Assembly (NCBI GenBank): GCA_900545715.1
Contig: URAJ01000047.1
Span: forward strand, 1 to 16,280
From: an uncultured Opitutales bacterium
GTDB taxonomy: Bacteria > Verrucomicrobiota > Verrucomicrobiia > Opitutales > Intestinicryptomonadaceae
Reading direction: 5' to 3'
Length of the DNA: 16,280 bases
Position 1 is the stretch's first letter. Every line of letters starts with the position of its first letter. Position numbers and translations under genes: made by a program. The notes below the pieces were generated by a model, which worked only from the letters and a program-made list of their open reading frames with translations, was not told the origin of the DNA and ran no database searches. Positions 1-7,258 of the stretch are shown piece by piece.

Positions 1-156
1 TGTCCAATGCGGCGTCTTTCATTAAAATCCACTGACTTTGGTGTTGACCCAAAAATTTTTTCAGACAGCCTCAGATTTTTGCGAAGAAAAATGCAAGCGA
101 TGAGCGCAAGCTTTTTCGGTACCAAATACTGGCGCCTGGTACCAGATTACACCTAA
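1..156 (+). other. Short frame open from the left edge, no recognised product
   Basis: Frame 1 is open from the first base to a TAA at 154-156, giving 51 residues with an internal Met at base 7. It ends in FGTKYWRLVPDYT. It could be the tail of a gene starting outside the window, a small protein, or chance. No domain is recognised and codon use is not diagnostic. Within it, GGTACCA (118-124) and TGGTACC (137-143) form a 7-bp inverted repeat around GGCGCC. From 157 to 252 I see nothing further except a small CAACA/TGTTG hairpin at 160-173. Confidence 0.15.
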
Positions 157-252
157 AAACAACAATTTTGTTGCAAATTATGAAGAGTGTTAACTGCGCC
201 CTAATTTTGCGCAAGTTATTAAATAAGACGAAATAAGAAATAAATTTTAAAC

Positions 253-325
253 AGCGGGCGGTGGGGGTCGAACCCATAACCTCAAGCTTGGGAAGCTCGC
301 GCTCTGCCAATTGAGCTACGCCCGC
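253..325 (-). tRNA. glyT: tRNA-Gly, anticodon CCC
   Basis: Read on the minus strand, a full 73-nt cloverleaf is visible. The acceptor stem GCGGGCG pairs with CGCCCGC. The D arm is GCTC/GAGC. The anticodon stem CGAGC/GCTTG closes the loop TTCCCAA, which places CCC at positions 34-36. A 5-nt variable loop follows, then the T arm ATGGG/CCCAC with TTCGACC. The discriminator base is T, as usual for bacterial tRNA-Gly. The 3' CCA is not encoded. CCC reads GGG codons. The gene symbol is a loose convention and carries little weight. Confidence 0.95.
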
Positions 326-384
326 GTTTCTTTATTATCTTATCTACCTTACTATTCCTTGCTGCTTTTGCAATGATTTTTTAT

Positions 385-414
385 CTCTTACATAAAATTT
401 TCACTATGTGTCAA
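385..414 (-). promoter_or_regulatory. Candidate promoter for tRNA-Gly
   Basis: On the minus strand a perfect TTGACA (409-414) is followed after 18 nt by TAAGAG (385-390). Transcription would start near 378, about 50 nt upstream of the mature tRNA 5' end. The -35 is exact and the -10 is weak, so this is plausible but unproven. Confidence 0.4.
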
Positions 415-435
415 AGATAGTAAGGGGCCTCAAAT

Positions 436-481
436 AGTGGGGCATAGAAAAAAGCATACTTGCCCAGCTTCTTATGCCCAC
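436..481 (-). other. Imperfect hairpin downstream of the nitroreductase gene
   Basis: AGTGGGGCATA (436-446) pairs with TATGCCCACT (472-481) with one bulged G, and an inner AAGC/GCTT can also pair. It lies about 50 nt past the stop codon of the minus-strand nitroreductase-like gene. It could act as a 3'-end stabiliser or poor terminator, but no T-run follows it on the minus strand. Confidence 0.25.
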
Positions 482-534
482 TCAAATTTCTTTAGCTTCC
501 TACTATTATAAATAATTCTCAATGCATCTCAGGA

Positions 535-1101
535 TTATTTAGCAAACCCAACAGAGTTGCATATCATCGGGGTTTGTTGTCCTTTCAATTTTAATCCCGC
601 CTTTAATTCGGAAACGTCCATTGTGGTGTGCGGATATGTGCCAAGTCCCGTCCCGGCGCAGAATATTGATATGTTTTGCGACACTATCCCGGCGTCCAAT
701 CCGCTCCACCTATCGTTATAATCCGACACGAGCACAAGGCACACCGGCGCTTCCGACTGTCTTAAATCCGCCTTGTTCACAAGTTCCAGCGAGTGGCGTT
801 TAGCATTGTATAGGTAGGCTCCCTCGGGTAGGCATACATATATTTTTATGTCTTGCCTATTGAGTGCGGACGGTGCGGTCCGCTTGCCGCTCTCGGGCCT
901 GTTAATTCCGTTGGCTGCATAGAGGAGATCTGAGAGGTCTTGCATGGTCGGCTTGCGGCGCGAAAAAGATTTTGTCGAATGCCGTTTAGTGAACGCCTGC
1001 ATTATTGTGTCGCCCCTGCCTAAATCAGGCTTGGGCAGTGTTGTTTCATCGGCGTAGGCTATTGACATTGCTGCTAACAGTGCTAGCGCTATTTTTTTCA
1101 T
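535..1101 (-). CDS. Exported nitroreductase-family (SagB/ThcOx-like) flavoprotein
   Basis: A 188-residue protein with a signal peptide (hydrophobic residues 4-15, likely cleavage after AYA at 17), so probably periplasmic or lipid-associated. The mature part follows the short nitroreductase-like family common in Bacteroides and Verrucomicrobia. RHSTKSF (40-46) is the FMN-phosphate-binding start of the fold. RTAPSALNRQD (74-84), GIVSQNISIFCAGTGLGT (138-155) and the terminal NSVGFAK (182-188) are family hallmarks. Members bind FMN and use NAD(P)H-type reductants; the natural substrate is unknown. It is slightly short between residues 105 and 120, where relatives often have a longer loop. A good Shine-Dalgarno (AGGAAAGGA) precedes the ATG, fixing the start. 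It stands alone on the minus strand, 326 nt downstream of the SGNH hydrolase gene. Confidence 0.8.
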   Translation of the reverse strand: MKKIALALLAAMSIAYADETTLPKPDLGRGDTIMQAFTKRHSTKSFSRRKPTMQDLSDLLYAANGINRPESGKRTAPSALNRQDIKIYVCLPEGAYLYNAKRHSLELVNKADLRQSEAPVCLVLVSDYNDRWSGLDAGIVSQNISIFCAGTGLGTYPHTTMDVSELKAGLKLKGQQTPMICNSVGFAK

Positions 1102-1427
1102 GGAACTTCCTTTCCTATATTTTATAACCTATTAAATATTCCTTGCGGTGTTGAAATTCAGCGGGCTATTCGTATTGGATTTTTATCAGACTCCTAAAAT
1201 ATTTTAGCGAATTGTCACTAAAACTTTTCATCTTTTATGAATTTGTTTTTTATTTGTGCGGGACGTCTATATTTGCAAAACAGAACTTGCCGCGCGCCGA
1301 ATGGGGTAGGGCAGTTCACAGGAAACGCCTTCAAAAACAGCTTGCTTAGAATCGCAAGGCTCAGAAATTTCTGCATAGCTTTGCGGGCGTATCTGTGCCG
1401 ACCTAAGAATTTTCCAATGCGAATATT
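1102..1427. other. Intergenic region without a supported gene
   Basis: I see no convincing gene in these 326 nt on either strand. Near the SGNH end, GCAAGGCT (1354-1361) and AGCTTTGC (1377-1384) form a one-mismatch stem around the perfect palindrome CAGAAATTTCTG (1362-1373). No T-run follows directly, so a terminator call is weak. The AT-rich part 1102-1240 should contain the nitroreductase promoter, but no clear -35/-10 pair was found. Confidence 0.5.
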
Positions 1428-2267
1428 TTATCTTGGAGATATTGCAAGCAGGGCGTAGGCGATTGCACTCGCCATTTTTTCGTGACCTTTGGCGTTGGGG
1501 TGGAGTAAGTCCGTATCTTTTTTATGGAAGTATTGTGCATGGGATGGCGTGTTGGGGAAAAGCCCGCTAAGAGAATTCAAGTCTATCACCGGAACTGCCC
1601 AGACGTTTCCGGCTTCTTTTACTGCATCCACGTACGAATCGATATACTCTCCTATCCTATTGGGAAATGATTCGTCCGGCTGAACATTTCCTTCGCCGAA
1701 CTTTGCGAATCCTCGGTGTATTGGCGTAATTAATATAATCTGTTTGTCGGGGAAATTTTCTTTGATGTACGCCATTGCCGCATTTATCCGGCCTTTGAAC
1801 GTAGATGAATCCATTATGTGGATTCTGCGCTTGCGGATTTGCGTTTTGCCGTTTGCAATTGGAGCTTCGGCTTCTTCGTATTTGTACCATTGCCCGATTG
1901 GAACGCTGCCGTTGTAGTCGTTTGTCCCGGCGAATATCATGATTGCGTCAATTTTTTCGGCTCCGTCGGATTTCAACCTTTTGGCTTGTTTTAATATTCC
2001 GCAAAAATTGTCGCCGTTTATGCCGTAAACAGCCGGCTTTATCCCGAGGATTTCTTCCAGATATTGCCAGTAGTTCTTTGTTGTTCCAACGTGGCATTTG
2101 TCTGTTATAGAGTCCCCCAAGAAGGCGATTCTTTTATTTTGCCATTGGCTCTTTATTTCAGCACCTCCGGCGGGAGAATTGCCGGCTATGGCCGCATTTT
2201 CGGCAAATGACTGCATTGCATAACTTATTAATAATAAAATATAAAAATATGCCCTTAAAGACTTCAT
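1428..2267 (-). CDS. Secreted SGNH/GDSL-family hydrolase
   Basis: A 279-residue protein with an N-terminal signal peptide (hydrophobic 5-21, cleavage probably after SFA) and a single SGNH hydrolase domain from about 45 to 275. All four blocks are visible: FLGDSITD with nucleophile Ser53 (block I), the oxyanion Gly in YGINGDN (81-87, block II), AGTNDY with Asn116 (block III), and DLLHPNAKGH with Asp253 and His256 (block V). The family hydrolyses esters such as lipids, acetylated sugars and acylated glycans. Given the secreted location and the xylanase 10 kb away, a carbohydrate acetyl-esterase role is possible but not shown. No Shine-Dalgarno precedes the ATG. It diverges from nrdJ; a doubtful small ORF lies 31 nt upstream on the same strand. 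Confidence 0.88.
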   Translation of the reverse strand: MKSLRAYFYILLLISYAMQSFAENAAIAGNSPAGGAEIKSQWQNKRIAFLGDSITDKCHVGTTKNYWQYLEEILGIKPAVYGINGDNFCGILKQAKRLKSDGAEKIDAIMIFAGTNDYNGSVPIGQWYKYEEAEAPIANGKTQIRKRRIHIMDSSTFKGRINAAMAYIKENFPDKQIILITPIHRGFAKFGEGNVQPDESFPNRIGEYIDSYVDAVKEAGNVWAVPVIDLNSLSGLFPNTPSHAQYFHKKDTDLLHPNAKGHEKMASAIAYALLAISPR

Positions 2268-2298
2268 ACCGCATGTTTACATCATATTTGGCAATTCG

Positions 2299-2508
2299 TC
2301 AATTTTTTTTGGCCCGCAAACCTTTTCTGTGACTCGATTGAGGGGTAATGCCGTGGCGGCGGGGGATATTTTCGTTTGACAATGCCTGGAATTTGGAGTT
2401 TTTCTTTGAACTAAGATTATCGGCGGAATTCGGTTTTACCGTTCGCCGTTTTTCATCGCTTATCGGGAGCTTTAACGCTTTCGGGGATACGGTGCTCAAT
2501 TTACTCAT
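2299..2508 (-). CDS. Doubtful small basic protein
   Basis: A 69-codon frame encodes a Lys/Arg/Ser/Asn/Pro-rich, probably disordered polypeptide with no Cys, Trp or Tyr and no recognised domain. It fills most of the gap between the SGNH hydrolase and nrdJ and would be 31 nt upstream of the hydrolase gene on the same strand. There is no Shine-Dalgarno before its ATG. A hairpin with a T-run oriented toward nrdJ sits inside it, suggesting the region may instead be an nrdJ leader. Real small protein and chance frame are both open; chance is slightly favoured. Confidence 0.25.
   Translation of the reverse strand: MSKLSTVSPKALKLPISDEKRRTVKPNSADNLSSKKNSKFQALSNENIPRRHGITPQSSHRKGLRAKKN
2421..2453 (+). 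promoter_or_regulatory. Hairpin plus T-run in the nrdJ leader (possible attenuator)
   Basis: CGGCGGA (2421-2427) pairs with TTCGCCG (2442-2448). After a 3-nt bulge, CGG (2431-2433) pairs with CCG (2439-2441) around a TTTTA loop. Five T residues follow (2449-2453). The T-run orients termination toward nrdJ, whose start is 81 nt further on. A TTGACA at 2376-2381 could be a -35, but no matching -10 is seen. No cobalamin-riboswitch B12 box (GCCACTG) was found in 2268-2534. Confidence 0.35.
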
Positions 2509-2534
2509 TTAAAAACTATTAAATTCAGAATATC

Positions 2535-5500
2535 ATGGCCAAAATAATTGTCGATGGGAACCAGCCTTTGGATTTGGGGAAAAAGGGTCGCGCGGGCGGC
2601 TTTAAATTCGAGCGTATTTTTACAAAAGAGGGAGTTTTTGCTTACGATACCGCAAAATGGGTTCGCAAAGATATAAAGATGTTTGCGTCGGGTGAAACGG
2701 TCTTTTCACGTCAGAACGTCGAAGTGCCGGAACACTGGGGCGACAACGCTCTAAAAATAACGGTAAGCAAATATATTTTCGGCAAAGATCCGGGCACTAT
2801 CGAATACGAAGACTCCGTTAAGCAGATTTTCGACCGCATCGCAAACACGTACACTGTTTGGGGCTACCAGCTCGGGTATTTCGCCAACGAGAAGTCCGCG
2901 CTCGTGTACAATCAGGAGATGAAGTACATGCTCCTCCACCAGATGTGGGCGCCAAACAGCCCCGTATGGTTTAACATAGGGCATTGGGAACAGTGGAGAT
3001 GGGGGCGCCCGGATCTCCGCGATCTGCTCGGAAACAAGGGCAACGACGCCTATTACGGGTTGGAGACTAAAAACGGCGTAGAGGCCAGAAAATCGGTTAA
3101 CGGATACGCAAATCCGCAGGCGAGCGCATGCTTTATTCTTGGCGTAGAGGACTCGATGGACGCGATTTTGCGCCACCAATATACGGAGGGCAGCATATTC
3201 TCGAGCGGTTCGGGCGTCGGCATAAATATTTCTTCTATACGAAGCGAAGGCGAGCCTATTGCGGGAAAGGGTTCCGCTTCCGGTCCGCTTTCTTTCGACC
3301 GCGGTTGGGATAAAATGGCAGGCGCGATTAAGTCCGGCGGCAAGACGCGCAGGGCGGCGCGCATGGTTGTCATGTACTCCGACCACCCGGACGTCTTCGA
3401 GTTCGTGAAAACTAAGTTCAGACAGGAGGAAGTCGCGAAAGTTATTTTGCAGGAGCACAACGTAGTTTACGGGCTCCGCAAGCTTGCCCAGCAAAAGCTC
3501 GCCGACGGCACTCCCGAAGAGCAAATCGCCGCCAAAATGCTTCTCAGCACGCCGTTTGTCGTGGATAAGTCTTTCAGCCCGGCTATGGACGACCTCATTT
3601 ACGGTCAGACTTTGTCCAACCAAAATGCGAACCACACTGTTTCTATGAAGAGCGGCTTTTGGCTCGCTTACAAAAACGGGACAAAGTACGCGACGCGTTG
3701 GGTTAAGGATCCGTCGCACATCGTGCGCGAATATTTCCCCAACGAAATGCTTGCGGAAATGGCAAACGCGATATGGAATAATGCGGAACCGGGCTTGCAT
3801 AATAACGACATTATCAACTTCTGGAGCACCTTCCGCGACGAATGCATGATAGAAACCAGCAACCCGTGCTCCGAGTATCTCGGCCCGGTGTTTAGCTCGT
3901 GCAATTTGAGCTCTTTCAACGTTATCCGTTTCTACAAGAACTCAAAGTTTGAAATAGAAAAGTTTATGAAGGCGGTCGAAATCGCAATGGTTGCGGCCGA
4001 CATCAACGTCACAAAGGGCGGCTTCCCGATACCGGAAATCGCCATAAACACCGTAAACTACCGCACAACCGGCATAGGATTTGCCAATATCGGAGGTCTT
4101 TTGATGTCTCTGGGCATTCCTTACGATTCTTCCGAGGGCAGGGCTATTGCTGCTTCTTTGGCTTCTTTGCTGACTTCGGTATGTTATTGCACAAGCGCAA
4201 AACTCGGGGCGGCACTTGGAGCTTTTGCAAAATATCCGCTAATTAAAGGCAGCATGCGCAGAGTGCTTAATATGCACGCGCTAATGAACGATGAGCTCAA
4301 AAAATTCCTTGGTATAAAAGTCCACGCGCGCAAAAGCGAAGACTTGCCTTTTGAAGAATCGTTTAATGCGCACGACGCCATTGAGGGCTTTAAAAAGAGC
4401 ATTGGCGACAAAGTGTCGCTCGGCGACAACTGGAACGAAGTTGTCGAGGAGGCCGGAAAACTTTGGGATTCCCTCAAAAAAGAAAACTCTTTCCGCAACA
4501 GCTTTGTCACTTGCATAGCCCCCACCGGCACTATAAGCGCCCCGATGGGCATATACGAGGAAGGCACAACGTCCGCAGAGCCAGAATACTCGCTCGTAAA
4601 ACACAAGCAGTTAAGCGGTGGCGGGACTATGACGCTCATAAACGGCCTTGTACCGCAGGGGCTCGCCAAACTCGGTTATTCCTTTGAGCAGATTCTTACT
4701 ATTATCGCCGAGGTTTCAGGGCTTGCCGGCGCTGAAAACTTCTTGCATGCCAAACGCGTTTCGAATCATCTCGACGCACTTAAATCTATCGGCGACGGCG
4801 GCGAAATTTGCCGCGAGATTGTCGCGCGACTCTCCCCGTTGCGCGACGAGTCGGAATATCAAGAATTCTTTAAGCGCATGTGCACCCAGTCTGAAAAGGG
4901 CACACTGCCGTTCTCCGATTCTTCCATATACTTTGGCTGCGGACACATGGAGGGCATTCCGTGGGTTGACGAGCGCACTCTCAAAGTTTTCGACTGCGCC
5001 AATACGGCGTTTGGCGGAACGCGTTGCATAGCAGTAGACGGGCACGTAAAAATGCTGGGCGCCCTCCAGCCGTTCATTTCAGGGGCGTCGAGCAAAACTA
5101 TCAATATGCCGGCTTCCGCCACTGAAGAAGACATTGTAAAAAGCCTTGTTGAGAGCCACGAATTGGGCGTCAAGTGCATCGCAATATATCGCGACGGCTC
5201 GAAGGCTAACGCAGTTTACAGCACTCGCCTCGATTCCGGAGAAATTCAGGAGGCATGGAACAAAGTAGTCGATGCGGCCGCGAAGATAAGGCAGCACGAG
5301 CACGCTAATCCGCTCCGCAAGCGCCTGCCGTACCGCCGTTGGGGCCAAACCATTAAGTTTACGATTGGCGACGACATCAACGGATACATGACAGTCGGCA
5401 TATCCGAGACTGGTTATTGCGCGGAAATTTTCGGCAGATTGGGGCAGGGCGGATCGTTCATAAACGGAATGTTCGACGCTTTCTGCAAAGCATTCTCGAT

Positions 5501-5966
5501 TGCGTTGCAGTACGGGGTGCCGTTTGACGACTTTATTGGGGCGTTCCGATACATGTCGTTCGACCCCGCAGGCTGGGTCAGAATAGGCGACTACAACGAG
5601 GAAGGCGACAAACCGGAAATACACACTTGCAAAAGTATAGTTGACTTGCTGATGCAGCTGTTGGATTGGATGTTCCCGTCTGAAAATGGGCGGAGACTGA
5701 GGCAGTTGGATCAGGATTATATTGCGGCGATGTTTACGAACAACGGGCGAACGATGACTGTGAAGGCGGTCGAGAGGACGCCGTTGCAGACGGAGCTTCC
5801 GCTTGCGACGACGACTAATGCGGCGGTTAATACGCAAAAGAAAAAGGACAAGGCGATGTCGAGTGCGTTGACGTGCCCGAAGTGTCATTCGTATGCGTAT
5901 GTGTTTGACGGGAAGTGCCGCTCCTGTCGCGACTGCGGGTATAAAGACGGCGGTTGTGGCGCCTAA
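2535..5966 (+). CDS. nrdJ: Adenosylcobalamin-dependent (class II) ribonucleotide reductase
   Basis: A 1143-residue NrdJ that reduces ribonucleotides to deoxyribonucleotides using a thiyl radical generated from adenosylcobalamin, so it needs no oxygen and no NrdB partner. Visible landmarks: NSPVWFNIG (141-149), Cys199 in NPQASACF, GSGVGINISS (225-234), QNANHTVS (363-370), NPCSEY (443-448) with radical Cys445 and Glu447, Cys456 eleven residues later as in known class II enzymes, and APTGTIS (662-668). Cys199 and Cys456 form the substrate-reducing pair. A TSCPD domain occupies roughly 940-1035. A Cys-rich zinc-ribbon tail follows (Cys1114, 1117, 1128, 1131, 1134, 1141), probably also carrying the thioredoxin-reducible cysteines. 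It is much longer than the roughly 640-residue minimal class II enzymes because of these additions. No Shine-Dalgarno precedes the ATG. Codon use becomes strongly G-ending after about 5690, in the linker before the zinc ribbon. Confidence 0.97.
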   Translation: MAKIIVDGNQPLDLGKKGRAGGFKFERIFTKEGVFAYDTAKWVRKDIKMFASGETVFSRQNVEVPEHWGDNALKITVSKYIFGKDPGTIEYEDSVKQIFDRIANTYTVWGYQLGYFANEKSALVYNQEMKYMLLHQMWAPNSPVWFNIGHWEQWRWGRPDLRDLLGNKGNDAYYGLETKNGVEARKSVNGYANPQASACFILGVEDSMDAILRHQYTEGSIFSSGSGVGINISSIRSEGEPIAGKGSASGPLSFDRGWDKMAGAIKSGGKTRRAARMVVMYSDHPDVFEFVKTKFRQEEVAKVILQEHNVVYGLRKLAQQKLADGTPEEQIAAKMLLSTPFVVDKSFSPAMDDLIYGQTLSNQNANHTVSMKSGFWLAYKNGTKYATRWVKDPSHIVREYFPNEMLAEMANAIWNNAEPGLHNNDIINFWSTFRDECMIETSNPCSEYLGPVFSSCNLSSFNVIRFYKNSKFEIEKFMKAVEIAMVAADINVTKGGFPIPEIAINTVNYRTTGIGFANIGGLLMSLGIPYDSSEGRAIAASLASLLTSVCYCTSAKLGAALGAFAKYPLIKGSMRRVLNMHALMNDELKKFLGIKVHARKSEDLPFEESFNAHDAIEGFKKSIGDKVSLGDNWNEVVEEAGKLWDSLKKENSFRNSFVTCIAPTGTISAPMGIYEEGTTSAEPEYSLVKHKQLSGGGTMTLINGLVPQGLAKLGYSFEQILTIIAEVSGLAGAENFLHAKRVSNHLDALKSIGDGGEICREIVARLSPLRDESEYQEFFKRMCTQSEKGTLPFSDSSIYFGCGHMEGIPWVDERTLKVFDCANTAFGGTRCIAVDGHVKMLGALQPFISGASSKTINMPASATEEDIVKSLVESHELGVKCIAIYRDGSKANAVYSTRLDSGEIQEAWNKVVDAAAKIRQHEHANPLRKRLPYRRWGQTIKFTIGDDINGYMTVGISETGYCAEIFGRLGQGGSFINGMFDAFCKAFSIALQYGVPFDDFIGAFRYMSFDPAGWVRIGDYNEEGDKPEIHTCKSIVDLLMQLLDWMFPSENGRRLRQLDQDYIAAMFTNNGRTMTVKAVERTPLQTELPLATTTNAAVNTQKKKDKAMSSALTCPKCHSYAYVFDGKCRSCRDCGYKDGGCGA

Positions 5967-6096
5967 TTTGGCGAATGATTTTGGCGCGGTGCGGCGTCGC
6001 TAAAAAAAGAGCCAAACTCTTACGTACGTCATTGTACGCTTCGAGCTTGGCTCTTTTTTTGCTTCTTGCCCGGCGCCAAAATCATTGCGCCAAATT
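5965..6096. repeat. Nested long inverted repeat around a terminator
   Basis: A 23-nt arm starting inside the nrdJ stop codon (5965-5987) is matched in inverted orientation at 6073-6096, differing by a single inserted C. Both arms contain AATGATTTTGGCGC or its complement. Between them lies a separate terminator hairpin. A partial direct copy of the right arm (ATCATTGCGCCAATTA) recurs at 6189-6204. This looks like a dispersed extragenic palindrome rather than a simple terminator. Whether copies exist elsewhere in the genome cannot be seen here. Confidence 0.7.
6002..6060. terminator. Bidirectional intrinsic terminator after nrdJ
   Basis: AAAAAAAGAGCCAA (6002-6015) pairs perfectly with TTGGCTCTTTTTTT (6047-6060). 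Inside, CTC (6017-6019) pairs with GAG (6043-6045) and CGTAC (6023-6027) with GTACG (6034-6038). The A-tract and T-tract allow termination in both directions; on the plus strand it ends nrdJ transcription. Confidence 0.85.
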
Positions 6097-6325
6097 ACCG
6101 GCCACGACTAAAGCTTTTTTTTGTCTTTTACAGTAGGAAAAGCGTATTGGATTTACGTCTTTTCCCCCCTGCCTATCAAATAGCAAAGATCATTGCGCCA
6201 ATTATTAAAATAAGTAGTGTTCTTTCATAGACAAAAAATAAGTGGTGTAGGTGCGAATATTTTTCCCTTTTCTCTAACAAATCCCTTGAAGTAAAAATAT
6301 TTTTCAAAAGACATCGTCTTTGTAA
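6097..6325. other. AT-rich intergenic region between nrdJ and fabG terminators
   Basis: No gene is supported on either strand. The only notable element is the partial repeat copy ATCATTGCGCCAATTA at 6189-6204, related to the nested inverted repeat just upstream. The rest is AT-rich and without a clear promoter or structured RNA. Confidence 0.5.
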
Positions 6326-6367
6326 AAAAATCGCGGATATAATCTGTGCGATATATCCGCGATTTTT
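6326..6367 (-). terminator. Terminator for fabG (bidirectional form)
   Basis: TCGCGGATATA (6331-6341) pairs with TATATCCGCGA (6352-6362), a perfect 11-bp stem with a 10-nt loop, flanked by A5 and T5 runs. On the minus strand it lies just downstream of the fabG stop and is followed by seven T residues. Confidence 0.88.
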
Positions 6368-6393
6368 ATTGCTAAAAATATTTTTGCTTTGTC

Positions 6394-7158
6394 TTAGATT
6401 ACAAGCCCGCCGTTTACGGAAATCACTTGCCCGGTAATGTAAGAAGCTTCTTCCGAGGCGAGGAATGCGCAGACTCTCGCTATATCGTCCGGCTTGCCGA
6501 ACCTTTTTAGCGGGATTGCGGCTTTTGCTGCCTCCATTATATTTTCGGGAAGCTTTGCCGTCATGTCTGTTTCAATAAATCCGGGAGCTACGGCGTTTGC
6601 CGTTATATTGCGCGTGGCAAGCTCGCGGGCGAGAGTCTTGGTGAAACCTATTATCCCAGCTTTTGCCGCAGAATAATTTGCCTGTCCCGCGTTGCCCGCT
6701 ATTCCGGAGACTGATGATATATTTATTATTCTTCCCCATCTTTTGCCCATCATAGCCCTTACAAGGTTGCGCGAAAGGTAAAAGCAGGAGGACAAATTTG
6801 TTGAAATTACGGCGTTCCATTCTTCGTCGCTCATGCGCATAAGCAGGTTGTCGCGCGTGATTCCCGCGTTGTTTACAAGTATGTCCACGGCTCCGTACTT
6901 TTTGAGTATTTCGGCGCACTTTTCTTTCACTTGCCCGGAGTCCGAGACGTCGAATGCGAAGCTTTCGGCTTTCCCGCCACAGGCGCGGATTTCTTCCGCA
7001 ACGCTCCCGCAGGAGGATTCGTTGCGGCTTACGCAGATTACAGTGCAACCGGCTTTGGCGAGCTCCAGCGCTATCTCGCGGCCGATACCTCTTCCGGCGC
7101 CGCTTACGAGCGCCACTTTATCGGTGTATGTTAGTTCCATAATGCGCAGATAATGCAT
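6394..7158 (-). CDS. fabG: 3-oxoacyl-ACP reductase
   Basis: A short-chain dehydrogenase of 254 residues that reduces 3-oxoacyl-ACP to 3-hydroxyacyl-ACP with NADPH in type II fatty acid synthesis. The Rossmann motif SGAGRGIG (19-26) replaces the usual TGxxxGIG Thr with Ser. NNAG is at 96-99. The catalytic tetrad Asn121, Ser149, Tyr162, Lys166 keeps the spacing of E. coli FabG. PLKRFGKPDDIA (216-227) and ITGQVISVNGG (241-251) are typical C-terminal FabG signatures. An internal Met at residue 7 (codon 7138-7140) would give 248 residues, closer to the usual family length, and may be the true start; neither start has a clear Shine-Dalgarno. It stands alone rather than in a fab cluster, so a role in another SDR reaction cannot be fully excluded. 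Confidence 0.9.
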   Translation of the reverse strand: MHYLRIMELTYTDKVALVSGAGRGIGREIALELAKAGCTVICVSRNESSCGSVAEEIRACGGKAESFAFDVSDSGQVKEKCAEILKKYGAVDILVNNAGITRDNLLMRMSDEEWNAVISTNLSSCFYLSRNLVRAMMGKRWGRIINISSVSGIAGNAGQANYSAAKAGIIGFTKTLARELATRNITANAVAPGFIETDMTAKLPENIMEAAKAAIPLKRFGKPDDIARVCAFLASEEASYITGQVISVNGGLVI

Positions 7159-7258
7159 TATCGCCCGCGCAATTTAAAGCTTTTTATGCCAAAAATTGCG
7201 GAACGCTGCCGTCTTACGCTCAGAAAGTAAAAAATTGCCCAATCCCGCGCGCAATACG

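Noticed and set aside
71..310. 79-codon minus-strand frame overlapping tRNA-Gly
   Set aside because: It begins inside a well-formed tRNA gene and encodes no recognisable protein.
413..424. AAAGATAGTAAG shared with 11112-11123
   Set aside because: A 12-nt match between AT-rich intergenic regions is expected by chance in a window of this size.
1237..1458. 73-codon plus-strand frame between two minus-strand genes
   Set aside because: It overlaps the end of the SGNH hydrolase gene, has no Shine-Dalgarno or domain, and its composition is not protein-like.
2268..2534. Cobalamin riboswitch upstream of nrdJ
   Set aside because: No B12 box or characteristic multi-stem arrangement was found by eye; only one hairpin with a T-run is present.
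2751..3800. Long minus-strand frame opposite nrdJ (349 codons)
   Set aside because: It overlaps the conserved catalytic core of NrdJ and has no domain-like features. The same applies to the frames at 5079-5888 and 4184-4669.
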